From Pseudomonadota bacterium (lineage in GTDB: Bacteria; Pseudomonadota; Gammaproteobacteria; Xanthomonadales; Xanthomonadaceae): a stretch of 64,000 nt of DNA. The stretch is from the NCBI GenBank assembly GCA_018242425.1, contig JAFEBX010000004.1, positions 1-64,000 of the forward strand, given 5' to 3'. Position 1 is the stretch's first letter. Every line of letters begins with the position of its first letter. Made by a program: the position numbers and the translations under genes. Below the pieces are notes generated by a model. The model ran no database searches, was not told the origin of the DNA, and worked only from the letters and a program-made list of their open reading frames with translations. This document shows positions 53,439 to 62,863 of this stretch, piece after piece.

Positions 53439-56330
53439 ATGCCAAATCACACCGCGCCCGCCATTCACCGCCTCACTCTCGCCCTTGCCGCCGCACTGGT
53501 TTCCATGCCGGTGATGGCGCAACAGGCCGACCCGCAGTCCCCCGCGCCCCAGACGGACAAGGACAAGAAAGAACTCGGCTCGGTGACGGTGACCGGTTCG
53601 CGCATCAAGCGCACCGACGTCGAAGCGGCGATGCCGGTGACCATCATCCAGAAAGCCGAAATTCGCGCGCAAGGCATCACCTCGGCGGAACAGTTGTTGC
53701 AGCAACTCAACGTCGCCAGCAACAGCTCGGACAGCCTCGCCGCCAACAGCGGCATCGCACCCCCGGGCACGCGTGGCAACAACGGCGTCTCCGGCGCCAA
53801 CCTGCGCGGCCAGGGCGCCGACGCCACGCTGGTCCTGCTCAACGGTCGCCGCGTCGCCGCGCACGGCCTCGCCGGACAGGTGGTCGATCTCAACTCGATC
53901 CCGTTTGCCGCGATCGAACGCGTGGAAGTCCTGCACGACGGCGCATCGGCCGTATACGGCACCGACGCCATCGGCGGCGTCGTCAACTTCATCACGCGCA
54001 AGGACTACAAGGGCCTGCAGCTGACCTCCGGCGTCGACATCACCCAGGATGGCGGCGGCAATATCTACCAGGCCGGCATGCTCGGCGGCTGGGGCGATCT
54101 CGACAAGGACCGCTGGAACGTCTGGGTCACGGTGAACGCCAAGAAAAACCAGGCGCTGCGCGGCTACCAGCGTGATTTCGCCAACAGCTTCCAGCCCAAC
54201 CGCGGCTTGTCGCCGGATACCCGCGGCGCGCCCTACGGCAATGTGGTCACCGGCACTGGCAGCCTGATCGGCGGCGGCCTGAAGGATCCCGTCACCGGCC
54301 TCACCAAGACCACGATCAGTCCGCTCGATCTGCCCGGCGGCGCCGGCTGCGTCAACGGCGGCGACATGATGGGCCCCTACGGCGACCAGATCTGGGCCAG
54401 CCCCGGCGCCAGCTTCGCCTGCGCCTGGGATTACGGCCGCGCACGCACGATCCAGCAGCCGGTCAAGACCCTGCAGGCGATGGGCCGCGCCACCTTCAAG
54501 CTGGGCGAGCGCCATGAATTCTTCGTCGAATTCATGGGCTCGAACGTCACCTCGACCCGCCAGTTCGAAGCGCAGCAGATCACCAGCAGCATCAACCCCA
54601 GCGCTTCCCAGCTCGATCCCTATCCGTTGAATGCGAACACCAAGGCGACCTACGACTCGGTGTACAACGCCCTGCTCAATTATTTCGGGCCGCAAGCCAA
54701 CCTGGTCTATGGCCGGCCGATCACCTACCGCTGGCGTTGCGAGGTTTGCGGTCCGCGCCAGCTCAAGACCACCACCAAGTCCTACCGCATCCTGCTGGGA
54801 CTGGAGGGCACGCTTGGTACCTGGGACTACAACGTCGGCCTGGCGCGTGCGCAGAGCAAGGCGGAGTCGTCGCTTGCAGGTGGTTACTACTACACCCCGC
54901 AATTGAAGGCGCTGCTGGCGAACGGCACGCTGAACCCGTTCCTGATGCCCGGCCAGAGCCAATCGGAAGCGGCCGTCCAGGGGCTGGCCGCAGCCGACGC
55001 CACCGGGCTTGAACTCTATTCCGGCACGACGTCGACGACCACGTTCGATGCCAGCTTCAGCGGCAGCCTCGGCTTCCACCTGTGGGCCAAGGAGCCCGTG
55101 CAGGCTGCAGCCGGCGTCGACATTCGTCGCGAGGAATACGAGTTCAGCGGCCCGGCCCAATGGGCGCTGGGCAACGCTTTCATCTTCGGCGCGCCCGGCG
55201 ATGCGGCGAACTACATGCCGAAGAAGACCCGCAACGTGAAAGCGATATTCGCGGAATTCAACGTGCCGATCTTCAACAGCCTGTCGGTGGATCTCGCCGT
55301 GCGCCACGATCGTTACGACGGCTTCGGCGGCACCACCAATCCCAAGTATTCGTTCAAGTGGCAGCCGGCGGACTGGTTGGCATTCCGTGGCTCCTACAGC
55401 ACCGGGTTCAAGGTGCCGGACTTCGCCAAACTGTTCCGCGGCGTGATCGAAAGCCCGTACACCGGACAGGATCTCGCCGACCCGGCGATCTGCCCCGGCG
55501 GCAACTACAACCCTGATGTCCCTGCCTGCAGCGGACAGATCAAGCCCAACATCCTCAGCGGTGGCAATCCCAAGCTGGAACCGGAAAAAGCCAAGCAGAA
55601 GAGCATCGGGTTCGTCCTCGCGCCCACGCGCAACAGCAACCTCACCGTCGACTGGTGGGAAATCGAGCGCACCAACACGATCCGCAGCGGTTTCAGCCTG
55701 ACCACGATGCGCAACAACTATGCGCTCTATGCCTCGAACTTCATCCGCGATTCGAGCGGGCAGATCATCGACATCGACCAGCGCTACATCAATACCGGCG
55801 GCACGCTGAATCGCGGCATCGAACTGGATGGCAACATCGGCGGCAAGCTCGCGGGCGGCATGTGGAACGTCCACCTCAATGGCAACTACCTGCTGACCTT
55901 CCGCACCAAGAGTTTCGACAGCCTGCCCTACAGCGACAACCTGGTCGGCACCTACGACCCCTACTTCAACCTGCCGATCAAATGGAAGCACACGCTCGGC
56001 TTCAGCTGGAACAAGGGCAACTGGTCGCACACGCTGACCCAGATCTATCGCGGCGGTTACAAGGATTGGCAGCCGCCGGGCATCGTCAACGGCTATCGCC
56101 CGCCGGACTACAACCCCAAGGTGAAGCCGTACATCACCTACAACTACAGCGCCACCTGGAACGCCGCGAAGGATCTCAAGCTGACCTTCGGCATCCGCAA
56201 CCTGCTCAATACCGATCCGCCGTTCACCCTGCGCTACCTGGACGACGGCGATGGCGCCGGCTGGGATGCGCGCGTGGCCGATCCGCGCGGCCGCGCCTTC
56301 AACCTGCTGGTGGAATACAACTTCATGTAA
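53439..56330 (+). CDS. TonB-dependent outer membrane receptor
   Basis: 963 residues. Signal peptide (to AQQA), TonB box ELGSVTVTGSRI, plug domain (RGQGADATLVLLNGRRVA, VEVLHDGASAVYGTDAIGGVVNF) and a 22-strand-type barrel ending in F-M, as usual (LLVEYNFM). Long loops and no identifiable substrate motif; Xanthomonadales use many such receptors for sugars, siderophores or peptides. No transporter gene adjacent. Confidence 0.92.
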   Translation: MPNHTAPAIHRLTLALAAALVSMPVMAQQADPQSPAPQTDKDKKELGSVTVTGSRIKRTDVEAAMPVTIIQKAEIRAQGITSAEQLLQQLNVASNSSDSLAANSGIAPPGTRGNNGVSGANLRGQGADATLVLLNGRRVAAHGLAGQVVDLNSIPFAAIERVEVLHDGASAVYGTDAIGGVVNFITRKDYKGLQLTSGVDITQDGGGNIYQAGMLGGWGDLDKDRWNVWVTVNAKKNQALRGYQRDFANSFQPNRGLSPDTRGAPYGNVVTGTGSLIGGGLKDPVTGLTKTTISPLDLPGGAGCVNGGDMMGPYGDQIWASPGASFACAWDYGRARTIQQPVKTLQAMGRATFKLGERHEFFVEFMGSNVTSTRQFEAQQITSSINPSASQLDPYPLNANTKATYDSVYNALLNYFGPQANLVYGRPITYRWRCEVCGPRQLKTTTKSYRILLGLEGTLGTWDYNVGLARAQSKAESSLAGGYYYTPQLKALLANGTLNPFLMPGQSQSEAAVQGLAAADATGLELYSGTTSTTTFDASFSGSLGFHLWAKEPVQAAAGVDIRREEYEFSGPAQWALGNAFIFGAPGDAANYMPKKTRNVKAIFAEFNVPIFNSLSVDLAVRHDRYDGFGGTTNPKYSFKWQPADWLAFRGSYSTGFKVPDFAKLFRGVIESPYTGQDLADPAICPGGNYNPDVPACSGQIKPNILSGGNPKLEPEKAKQKSIGFVLAPTRNSNLTVDWWEIERTNTIRSGFSLTTMRNNYALYASNFIRDSSGQIIDIDQRYINTGGTLNRGIELDGNIGGKLAGGMWNVHLNGNYLLTFRTKSFDSLPYSDNLVGTYDPYFNLPIKWKHTLGFSWNKGNWSHTLTQIYRGGYKDWQPPGIVNGYRPPDYNPKVKPYITYNYSATWNAAKDLKLTFGIRNLLNTDPPFTLRYLDDGDGAGWDARVADPRGRAFNLLVEYNFM

Positions 56331-56356
56331 GCGGGGGATTCACCGCAGCGGCAAGG

Positions 56357-56389
56357 AAAAGGCGCACCCGGTGCGCCTTTTCTTTTTTC
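56357..56389. terminator. terminator between TonB receptor and AraC genes
   Basis: AAAAGGCGCACC and GGTGCGCCTTTT pair, with TCTTTTTT after the stem on the plus strand and A/T-rich sequence on the other. Serves both convergent genes. Confidence 0.9.
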
Positions 56390-56390
56390 G

Positions 56391-57299
56391 TCACGCATCA
56401 TCGCCATCGCTGCGCACGCGCCCCGGACCGACGCCTTCGAGGCGCTTGAAAAAACGCCGGAACGCCGCCTCGCTGCGATAGCCCAGCATCTCGGCCACCG
56501 TGGCAACGGAAAACCGCCGATTCCTCAACAGACGGCGCGCTTCCGTCGCGCGCCACTGCGCAAGGTACTGGATCGGCGGAACGCCAACGACCTGGGTGAA
56601 CAGTTCCGCGAACGAGGTGCGCGACATCCCGGCGACATGCGCCATGCCCTGGATCGTCCAGTCTTCGCCCGGCCGCATGTGGACGGCCGCCAATGCCTTC
56701 GACAATCGCGCATCGACCAGCGCCGCCAGCAATCCGCGCGGCTGTTCGGCACGCCGCACGTATTCGCACACCGCCATCGCGAACAGCGAATCCGCGAGCT
56801 TGTTCTGCACCACTTGCCGGCCCCAACGGGTATCGCGACTGTTGTTCGCCAGCAATTCGGCGAGTTGGCGAAACGCCGGGCCGCTCTCTTCCGAACGGAT
56901 CACGAAGCACGACGGCAAGGCGGTGAAGATCGGATTGCCGCTGCCGCCGTGGAAATCGAGATCACCGCACAACATGGAGGTATCGGGCGCATCGCTGGCG
57001 GGCGGATGATGGGGATCGGGTCCGGCCGAAAGCATGTGCCTGCAACCACCCGGGAAAACCACCAGATCGCCACGCTCCAGCCATAACGGTTGTTGCAATG
57101 TTTCTTCGTTGATCCAGCAGCCACCCGCCGTCACCAGATGGAACTGGCCGTGCGGTGTCGCCGGTTCCTGTTCGAACCATGGCCCGCAATAACTGACATT
57201 CGCGGTGATCTCGACGCGGACGCGATACGCGCCCAGCACCGTTTCCAGCACGCTGTCGATGCTGTCCGGGGCCGGTGGCGAAAGATCGCTTTGCTGCAT
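56391..57299 (-). CDS. AraC family regulator with a cupin_6 sensor domain
   Basis: 302 residues. N-terminal cupin (PHGQFHLVTAGGCWIN, ERGDLVVFPGGCRHML), C-terminal double HTH (WTIQGMAHVAGMSRTSFAELF; RRFSVATVAEMLGYRSEAAFRRFFK). Binds a small molecule and switches a promoter. It is divergent from the bufferin operon (216 bases between the starts), the most likely target besides itself. Confidence 0.88.
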   Translation of the reverse strand: MQQSDLSPPAPDSIDSVLETVLGAYRVRVEITANVSYCGPWFEQEPATPHGQFHLVTAGGCWINEETLQQPLWLERGDLVVFPGGCRHMLSAGPDPHHPPASDAPDTSMLCGDLDFHGGSGNPIFTALPSCFVIRSEESGPAFRQLAELLANNSRDTRWGRQVVQNKLADSLFAMAVCEYVRRAEQPRGLLAALVDARLSKALAAVHMRPGEDWTIQGMAHVAGMSRTSFAELFTQVVGVPPIQYLAQWRATEARRLLRNRRFSVATVAEMLGYRSEAAFRRFFKRLEGVGPGRVRSDGDDA

Positions 57300-57514
57300 G
57301 GCCGCATCCTAGGCCAATTCCGCGGCCACTGGCCATGCTCGCGCGCATGCCAATTCATGGCGCATCGTCCGGATCGCCTGAATGGACGCGGACTCACGGA
57401 CGTTCGGGCATGGCGACAGGACGAAGGGGACTATCCCCAGCCGCCATTCGCGAGTGGAATGACCACGCCGCCGGATCGCGACGGCTTCCTCTTCCAACCA
57501 TTCGAGGTTTTCCC
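57300..57514. promoter_or_regulatory. divergent regulatory region, AraC gene and bufferin operon
   Basis: 215 bases between divergent starts; must hold both promoters. I see no convincing -10/-35 or AraC direct repeat, only scattered short inverted repeats such as CGCGCATGCCAATTCATGGC. Confidence 0.4.
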
Positions 57515-57817
57515 ATGAGCACGCAACTCAAAACCGTTTCCGGCCTGTCCGTGGCGCTGGCCGCCGCTTCGATGTTCCTGGTCGCGCCGATCGCACAAGC
57601 CGCCGGCTCCGGCAGCGCCCCAATGGGCCATTGCATGGGCGCCAACGCCTGCAAGGGCCAGGGCGCATGCAAGACCGCGCACAACGCCTGCAAGGGCCAG
57701 AACGCCTGCAAGGGCCAGGGCTTCACCCAAACCAGCGAGAAGGACTGCAAGGTCGCGGGCGGCAAGTTCGAGAGCGCCAAGGGCGCCGCGGCAGCGAAGC
57801 CGGCCAGCAAGTCCTGA
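57515..57817 (+). CDS. bufferin-type Cys-rich metallophore precursor (BufA2-like)
   Basis: 100 residues: signal peptide (SVALAAASMFLVAPIAQA) and a mature part with six cysteines (40, 46, 52, 59, 65, 78) in a run of ACKGQ-type repeats plus EKDCKVAGG. This is the pattern of the BufA2 precursors whose cysteines are converted by BufB/BufC to thiooxazoles that bind copper. The immediate downstream genes supply exactly those enzymes, which supports the call strongly. Confidence 0.85.
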   Translation: MSTQLKTVSGLSVALAAASMFLVAPIAQAAGSGSAPMGHCMGANACKGQGACKTAHNACKGQNACKGQGFTQTSEKDCKVAGGKFESAKGAAAAKPASKS

Positions 57818-57888
57818 TGTCCCCTGCCCCGTCCTTTCCACCCGAAGGGACGGGGCCTTTCCATCCGATGCAACGCAGAGAAGACGCG

Positions 57889-58734
57889 ATGACACGCCCC
57901 CTGCAAGGTTTCGGCCTCGGCCTGAGGCCCGGCTATTACGAAGACGCGCTGGCGCCGCAGTGCCCGGTGGACTGGTTCGAAATCGTCAGCGAGAACTACA
58001 TGGTCGCCGGCGGCCGCCCGCTGCATGTGCTCGACCAGATCGCCGAACGCTATCCGCTGGCGATGCATGGCGTGTCGTTGTCGATCGGCGGGGGTGATCC
58101 GCTCGATCGCGATTACCTGCGCCAACTCGCGGCACTGGCGCGACGCGTGCGCCCGCGGGTGATTTCCGATCATCTGTGCTGGACCGGCGGCGATGGCATC
58201 CAGCTGCACGACCTGTTGCCGTTGCCGCAGGTCGAAGAAGCCGTCCGCCATGTCGCGGCGCGCGTGCGCGACGTCCAGGACGCGCTGGGCCAGCAGATCC
58301 TGCTGGAAAACGTCTCCAGTTACCTGCGTTTTTCCGGCGACACGCTGGATGAAGCGCAATTCCTTTCGGCGATCGTCGCGGAATCCGGCTGCGGCCTGCT
58401 GCTCGACGTCAACAATGTGTGGGTCAACGGCCACAACCACGGCTTCGATCCCCGCGCGATGCTCGATGCGTTGCCGATCTCCGCCGTCGGGCAGATCCAT
58501 CTCGCGGGGCATTCCATCGATGCGCTCGGCAGCGGCCTGCTGGTCGACACCCACGACCAGCCGGTCTGCGCCGACGTCTGGAATCTCTACGCGCATGCCG
58601 TCCAACGCTTCGGCGACGTGCCGGCGATGATCGAGCGCGACGACAACTTTCCGCCGTTCGCCGAATTGCTGGCGGAACTTGCGCGTGCACGCGACATCGC
58701 GGCGATGACGACGACGCAGAAGGAGGCGGCATGA
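57889..58734 (+). CDS. DUF692 multinuclear non-heme iron oxidase (BufB-like)
   Basis: 281 residues, TIM-barrel DUF692/MNIO. Metal ligands are in MHGVSLSIGG, ISDHLCWTG, LENVSSY, LLLDVNNVW, IHLAGHS and ERDDN. Family members modify cysteines of partner peptides. ATG 57889 preferred; 57868 and 57817 are upstream options. Overlaps the next start by 4 bases. Confidence 0.9.
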   Translation: MTRPLQGFGLGLRPGYYEDALAPQCPVDWFEIVSENYMVAGGRPLHVLDQIAERYPLAMHGVSLSIGGGDPLDRDYLRQLAALARRVRPRVISDHLCWTGGDGIQLHDLLPLPQVEEAVRHVAARVRDVQDALGQQILLENVSSYLRFSGDTLDEAQFLSAIVAESGCGLLLDVNNVWVNGHNHGFDPRAMLDALPISAVGQIHLAGHSIDALGSGLLVDTHDQPVCADVWNLYAHAVQRFGDVPAMIERDDNFPPFAELLAELARARDIAAMTTTQKEAA

Positions 58735-59519
58735 ACCTGCCCGCTGCCGGTCTTTTCGCGCAGCAGGCGGCCCTGCAGGACTGGCTGCTGCATGGCAATG
58801 CCGTGGCGTCCGGATTCGTCGATGGCGATCGCCGTGACCAGCGCCTGCGCATCTACGGCGATGCCTACCGACTGCGCCTGATCGATGTCCTCGCCAACGA
58901 TTTTCCCGTGCTGCATGCATTGGTCGGTGAAACGATGTTCGAAGCGCTTGCGACTGGCTACCTGCATGCGCATCCGTCGCGGCATCCTTCCGTTCGCCAT
59001 TTCGGACGCGACTTCGCCGACTGGCTGCGGCGGCAGGAACATCCATCGACATGGTCGATACTTGCCGACTTCGAGTGGATGCAAGGCGAAGTGTTCGACG
59101 CCGCCGATGCCGCTGCGATCGCGATGGAAGATATCGCCGCGCTTCCCGCCGAAGCCTGGCCCGGGTTGCGATTCGCCCTGCATCCGGCAATCCGTCGCGT
59201 GCGCACGCCTGGCTGCATCCCGACGATGGTCGAAGCGCATCACGCTGGCCGCCCACTGCCATCCACGGAGGATCGCGATCCATCCGACTGGCTGTTGTGG
59301 CGCGACGATTTCCGCGTCCATTGGCGCCGGCTCGATGCCGACGAGGCAGCCTTGCTCGGCATGGCTGTCGACGGTGCGACATTCGCGGAACTGTGCGCCC
59401 GACTCGCGCTATCCCTTCCCGACTCCGAGGCCGCACTGCGCGCCATCGGCCTGCTCAAGCGCTGGATCACCGATCGACTGGTGATCGCGGCGACACCTGT
59501 ACCGAACACGATCGATTGA
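58731..59519 (+). CDS. DUF2063 partner protein (BufC-like)
   Basis: 262 residues. LRIYGDAYRLRLIDVLANDFPVL is the DUF2063 N-domain motif (YRxxRLxxxLxxxFP), joined by a second domain (SWTILADFEWM-like STWSILADFEW). DUF2063 proteins help present the precursor to the MNIO. ATG overlaps the DUF692 stop (ATGA), so the two are coupled. Confidence 0.88.
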   Translation: MNLPAAGLFAQQAALQDWLLHGNAVASGFVDGDRRDQRLRIYGDAYRLRLIDVLANDFPVLHALVGETMFEALATGYLHAHPSRHPSVRHFGRDFADWLRRQEHPSTWSILADFEWMQGEVFDAADAAAIAMEDIAALPAEAWPGLRFALHPAIRRVRTPGCIPTMVEAHHAGRPLPSTEDRDPSDWLLWRDDFRVHWRRLDADEAALLGMAVDGATFAELCARLALSLPDSEAALRAIGLLKRWITDRLVIAATPVPNTID

Positions 59520-59529
59520 GGAATCCACC

Positions 59530-60039
59530 ATGCAACGCTGCGCCACCTTCATGAAGAAGCCACCCATCGATCCAGCCATCGCCCAGGCATCGATGCCGGT
59601 GCGCTTCCACCACACCTTCCTTTTCTACGCCAGACGTTACGACTGGCTCGCACCGCTGCTGCTGCGCCTGGTGTTCGGTTATTTCTGGGCGGAAACTGGT
59701 TGGGCCAAACTGGTGAACCACGCCGGATTCGCCGAGCGCTTCGCCAACTGGGGCGTGCCCTTCCCGGACCTCAGTGCCTACGTCAGTGGCGCGACGGATC
59801 TGGTCGGCGGCGTGCTGCTGATGCTGGGGTTGATGACGCGCCTCGCCACACTGCCGATGATCTTCAACATGCTGGTCGCATTGGCTCTGGTCGTGTTGCC
59901 GGGCATCTCGACCGTGGACGAATTCGTCGAGCTCGACGAAGTGCTGTACACGCTCGTGCTGTTCTGGCTGTTCATGGCCGGTCCGGGGCGCGCCAGTCTC
60001 GACCACCTGATTGCACGCCGTTTCGCCAATCGCATGTGA
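59530..60039 (+). CDS. DoxX family membrane protein
   Basis: 169 residues, four TM helices: LLLRLVFGYFWAETGWAKL is the DoxX signature, then GGVLLMLGLMTRLAT. It commonly follows bufABC-type genes (as hvfD). Probably assists maturation or redox chemistry at the inner membrane; mechanism unknown. 10 bases after DUF2063. Confidence 0.88.
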   Translation: MQRCATFMKKPPIDPAIAQASMPVRFHHTFLFYARRYDWLAPLLLRLVFGYFWAETGWAKLVNHAGFAERFANWGVPFPDLSAYVSGATDLVGGVLLMLGLMTRLATLPMIFNMLVALALVVLPGISTVDEFVELDEVLYTLVLFWLFMAGPGRASLDHLIARRFANRM

Positions 60040-60043
60040 AAAA

Positions 60044-60075
60044 GAAACCCGCCTTGCGGCGGGTTTCTTCTGTTG
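60044..60075 (+). terminator. terminator of the bufferin operon
   Basis: GAAACCCGCC and GGCGGGTTTC pair around TTGC, then TTCTGTT; 4 bases after the DoxX stop. Confidence 0.85.
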
Positions 60076-60104
60076 CGGCATTGCCTGCAAAACCGACGGA
60101 TCGA

Positions 60105-62753
60105 TCAGCCGCCGTTCTTCGCCAGCCAGGCATCGACGGCCGGGATCTGCTCCTTGTGCACCTTGATGCGATATTCGATGCCCGCGATCGCGGTATCGGC
60201 ATCCCGGCGCGATGTCGGGGCAAGATACTTCTCGGCGTAGCCGCGGATCTTGCCGACCATCGCCGGATCCGAGGAGCTGGCGCCCAGGCCGGCGTAGTAG
60301 CGGCTCAGCGACGAGGCATCGACCAGCTTGTCGACCTGCTCGCGGTGCGCCAGCGCCCAGTCGAACACCATGTCCGGGTGATCGAACGCGGCGCCGCGGA
60401 TCATGCTCGCGCTCGTCGTCGCACCCGGCTCGTCGGTCAGGGCCAAGTCCAGTGCCTTCTGGGTCAGGGCCGCGTCGTCCGCCGATGCCAGCAGCGAATA
60501 CATCTGCGACTTCACCATCGGCGTCGGCGCCGACTTCGCCATCGCGTGCAACTGGTCCCACTCGGCCGGTGTCGCCTTGGAGCCCACGAGGCCCAGCACG
60601 ACGCGACGCATTTCCGGCGCCATCGCCCCGCCCGACTGCAGCGTGGCGAAACGCTTGCGTGCCTCCGCGAGCGTCGCCGCATCGTCCATGTCGCCGAGCG
60701 TGCCGATCAGGCTCATGCGCAGCGACTTCACCGCAGCGGAATCACTGGCCTTCTGCTCCCAGCCGAGCTTGTCCAGCATCGGGCGCAGGCGCTTGGTCGC
60801 ATACGCCTGGAACGCGCCGCGGTTGGCATCGTTCTTCTTGTAGCTGTTGATGGTCGCGAGCGAACCCACCAGGGCCTGTTGCACCTGCGGCTTGGAATTG
60901 GCGTCGATGCTGCGGGTCAGTTCGAGGTAATCGGCGATCGGCTGGCGACCGGCGGTCCCGAGCGACCAGGTGTCGCTCATCAGGCCGAGCTGGTCGATCG
61001 GCTTCAGCTGCGCGAACGCCTTGCTGATCGCGGCGAACTGGTCGGCGGAGTAATGCGTGCGGTAATAACCGGCCTGGCCGGCATTCACCAGCACCGGGCC
61101 GCAACCCTGCAAGGTGATGCTGCCCTTGCCATCGCGCACCAGCGTGCGCGACTGCGGCTTGCCGACCACTTCCGCCACCACCGGCACGCGCCAGCTCAGC
61201 GGAGTCTTGTCGGGACGGTCGCGGGTGAATTCACCCTGGGTCAGCTGCACCGTGGTCTTGCCATTGCTGCAGGTGACGGCGCCGACATCGATCTGCGGGA
61301 TGCCCGGCTGCAGGGTGAAGTCATGCGCGATGTCCTTGATCGGCATCTTGCTGCCTTCGTCCATCGCGTTCCAGAAATCGTCCGACACGGTGTTCGAATA
61401 GGCATGCTTCTTGATATAGCGACGCACGCCGGCGCGCCACGCGTTCTCGCCGAGGTAGTTCTCCAGCATGTGGATCACCGACTCGCCCTTGGAATAGGTG
61501 ATGGTGTCGAAGGCCTGGCTGGCCTGTTCCACCGTCGCCACGTGCTGCACGATCGGATGGGTGGTCGCGATCGCATCGCGGCCCATCGCCGCTTCACGCA
61601 CGCCGACCGCGCTGATCGCGGTTTCCCACTCCGGATGCAGCTTGGCGGTGGTGCGGCCTTCCATCCACGAGGCGAAGCCTTCGTTCAACCACAGGTCGTC
61701 CCACCAGCGCATCGTCACCAGGTCGCCGAACCACTGGTGCGCCATTTCGTGCGCGTCGGTCGAGAACACGCCGATCTTGTTGCCTTCGGTCGAGACCTTG
61801 GGGTCGAGCAGCAGCGCGTATTCGAAGGTGAAGATCGCGCCCCAGTTTTCCATCGCACTGAAGAACTGGCTCTGGCCCGGTGCCGCGATGTTGTCGAGCT
61901 TCGGCAGCGGGTACTTCACGCCGAAGTAGTCGTTGTATTCGTCGATGATCTTGGCGCCCGATTCCAGCGCGAAATCGGCCTGCGAGACCATGCCCTTCTG
62001 CGCGATCACGCCGATCTCGGTGCCACCGGCGGCCTTGGTCGTGCGGCGCTCGAAATCACCCAGGCCAAAGAACAGCAGGTAGGTCGACATCTTCGGCGAG
62101 GTTCCGAAGGTCACGCGCTTCATGCCGTTGCCGGCGTCCTTGCTCGACTTGACCGGCATGTTGCTGACCGCCATCTGCCCGCTCGGCACCACCGCGGTGA
62201 GGTCGAACACGGCCTTGTAGTTCGGCTCGTCCCAGCTCGGGATGAAGCGGCGGGCGTCGGAGTTCTCGAACTGGGTGTACAGCGCGCGCTTCTTGCCTTC
62301 CTTGGTGTCGTAGTCGAGGGCGAAGATGCCGACGGCCTGGGTACCGATCTTGCCGGTGTAGTGCGTGGACAGCACGTAGCGGCCCGGCTTCAGTTCCTTG
62401 TCGAAGGTGAAGGTCGCGGTCTGGTTGGCCGCGTCGATGCTGACCTGCGGCGTCATCGCGCCACCGGCACCCTTCAGGCTGGTCTGCGAGAAGGTCATGT
62501 CGATCGCGTTGAGGGTGATCGTCTTGGTCGCCTGGACCACGGCGATGTCGATCGAGACCACGCCGTCGAAGTTCATGTCCTGCGCGTGCGGCGTCACTTC
62601 CACCGTGTAGTGCTGCGGCACCACGTTGCGCGGCAGCTGGGTGGTCGTGGTGGTGTCGATGCGCGGCAGCGCGGACGCTGCTGCAGGCTTGGTGGCGGCG
62701 TGGGCCTGGCCCGCAAGCGCGGCGGCGATGGCGAGGCTGAGGATGCGGGACAT
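60105..62753 (-). CDS. M1 family zinc aminopeptidase
   Basis: 882 residues with a signal peptide (to AHA). HEMAHQWFGDLVT and the downstream NEGFASW form the HEXXH-x18-E zinc site; SAMENWGA is the GAMEN-type N-terminal recognition loop; ERAP-like C-terminal domain follows. Secreted or periplasmic peptidase removing N-terminal residues. Stop is 38 bases from the convergent DoxX terminator. Confidence 0.94.
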   Translation of the reverse strand: MSRILSLAIAAALAGQAHAATKPAAASALPRIDTTTTTQLPRNVVPQHYTVEVTPHAQDMNFDGVVSIDIAVVQATKTITLNAIDMTFSQTSLKGAGGAMTPQVSIDAANQTATFTFDKELKPGRYVLSTHYTGKIGTQAVGIFALDYDTKEGKKRALYTQFENSDARRFIPSWDEPNYKAVFDLTAVVPSGQMAVSNMPVKSSKDAGNGMKRVTFGTSPKMSTYLLFFGLGDFERRTTKAAGGTEIGVIAQKGMVSQADFALESGAKIIDEYNDYFGVKYPLPKLDNIAAPGQSQFFSAMENWGAIFTFEYALLLDPKVSTEGNKIGVFSTDAHEMAHQWFGDLVTMRWWDDLWLNEGFASWMEGRTTAKLHPEWETAISAVGVREAAMGRDAIATTHPIVQHVATVEQASQAFDTITYSKGESVIHMLENYLGENAWRAGVRRYIKKHAYSNTVSDDFWNAMDEGSKMPIKDIAHDFTLQPGIPQIDVGAVTCSNGKTTVQLTQGEFTRDRPDKTPLSWRVPVVAEVVGKPQSRTLVRDGKGSITLQGCGPVLVNAGQAGYYRTHYSADQFAAISKAFAQLKPIDQLGLMSDTWSLGTAGRQPIADYLELTRSIDANSKPQVQQALVGSLATINSYKKNDANRGAFQAYATKRLRPMLDKLGWEQKASDSAAVKSLRMSLIGTLGDMDDAATLAEARKRFATLQSGGAMAPEMRRVVLGLVGSKATPAEWDQLHAMAKSAPTPMVKSQMYSLLASADDAALTQKALDLALTDEPGATTSASMIRGAAFDHPDMVFDWALAHREQVDKLVDASSLSRYYAGLGASSSDPAMVGKIRGYAEKYLAPTSRRDADTAIAGIEYRIKVHKEQIPAVDAWLAKNGG

Positions 62754-62829
62754 GAACGCTCCGGTTCCGTGGGTTGGAAACCGGAGAGTCTGCGGTGAAT
62801 AGCACCTGACCGCCCCCGCCAGAAGTCAT

Positions 62830-62855
62830 GTCAACGGCGCGGGAACCCCGTTGAC
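62830..62855. repeat. inverted repeat between aminopeptidase and purA
   Basis: GTCAACGG (62830-62837) and CCGTTGAC (62848-62855) pair around 10 bases. It lies about 77 bases upstream of the aminopeptidase start and just past the purA stop; no T-run, so an operator is as likely as a terminator. Confidence 0.4.
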
Positions 62856-62863
62856 TATCCCAT

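Noticed and set aside
53373-56030. 885-residue minus-strand frame opposite the TonB receptor
   Set aside because: Antisense shadow of a receptor with clear plug, TonB box and terminal Met signatures.
57394-59436. 680-residue minus-strand frame across the bufferin operon
   Set aside because: Antisense to DUF692 and DUF2063 genes with strong family motifs.
59700-62798. 1032-residue plus-strand frame opposite the M1 aminopeptidase
   Set aside because: Shadow of the aminopeptidase, which has the zinc site and signal peptide; low-complexity composition.
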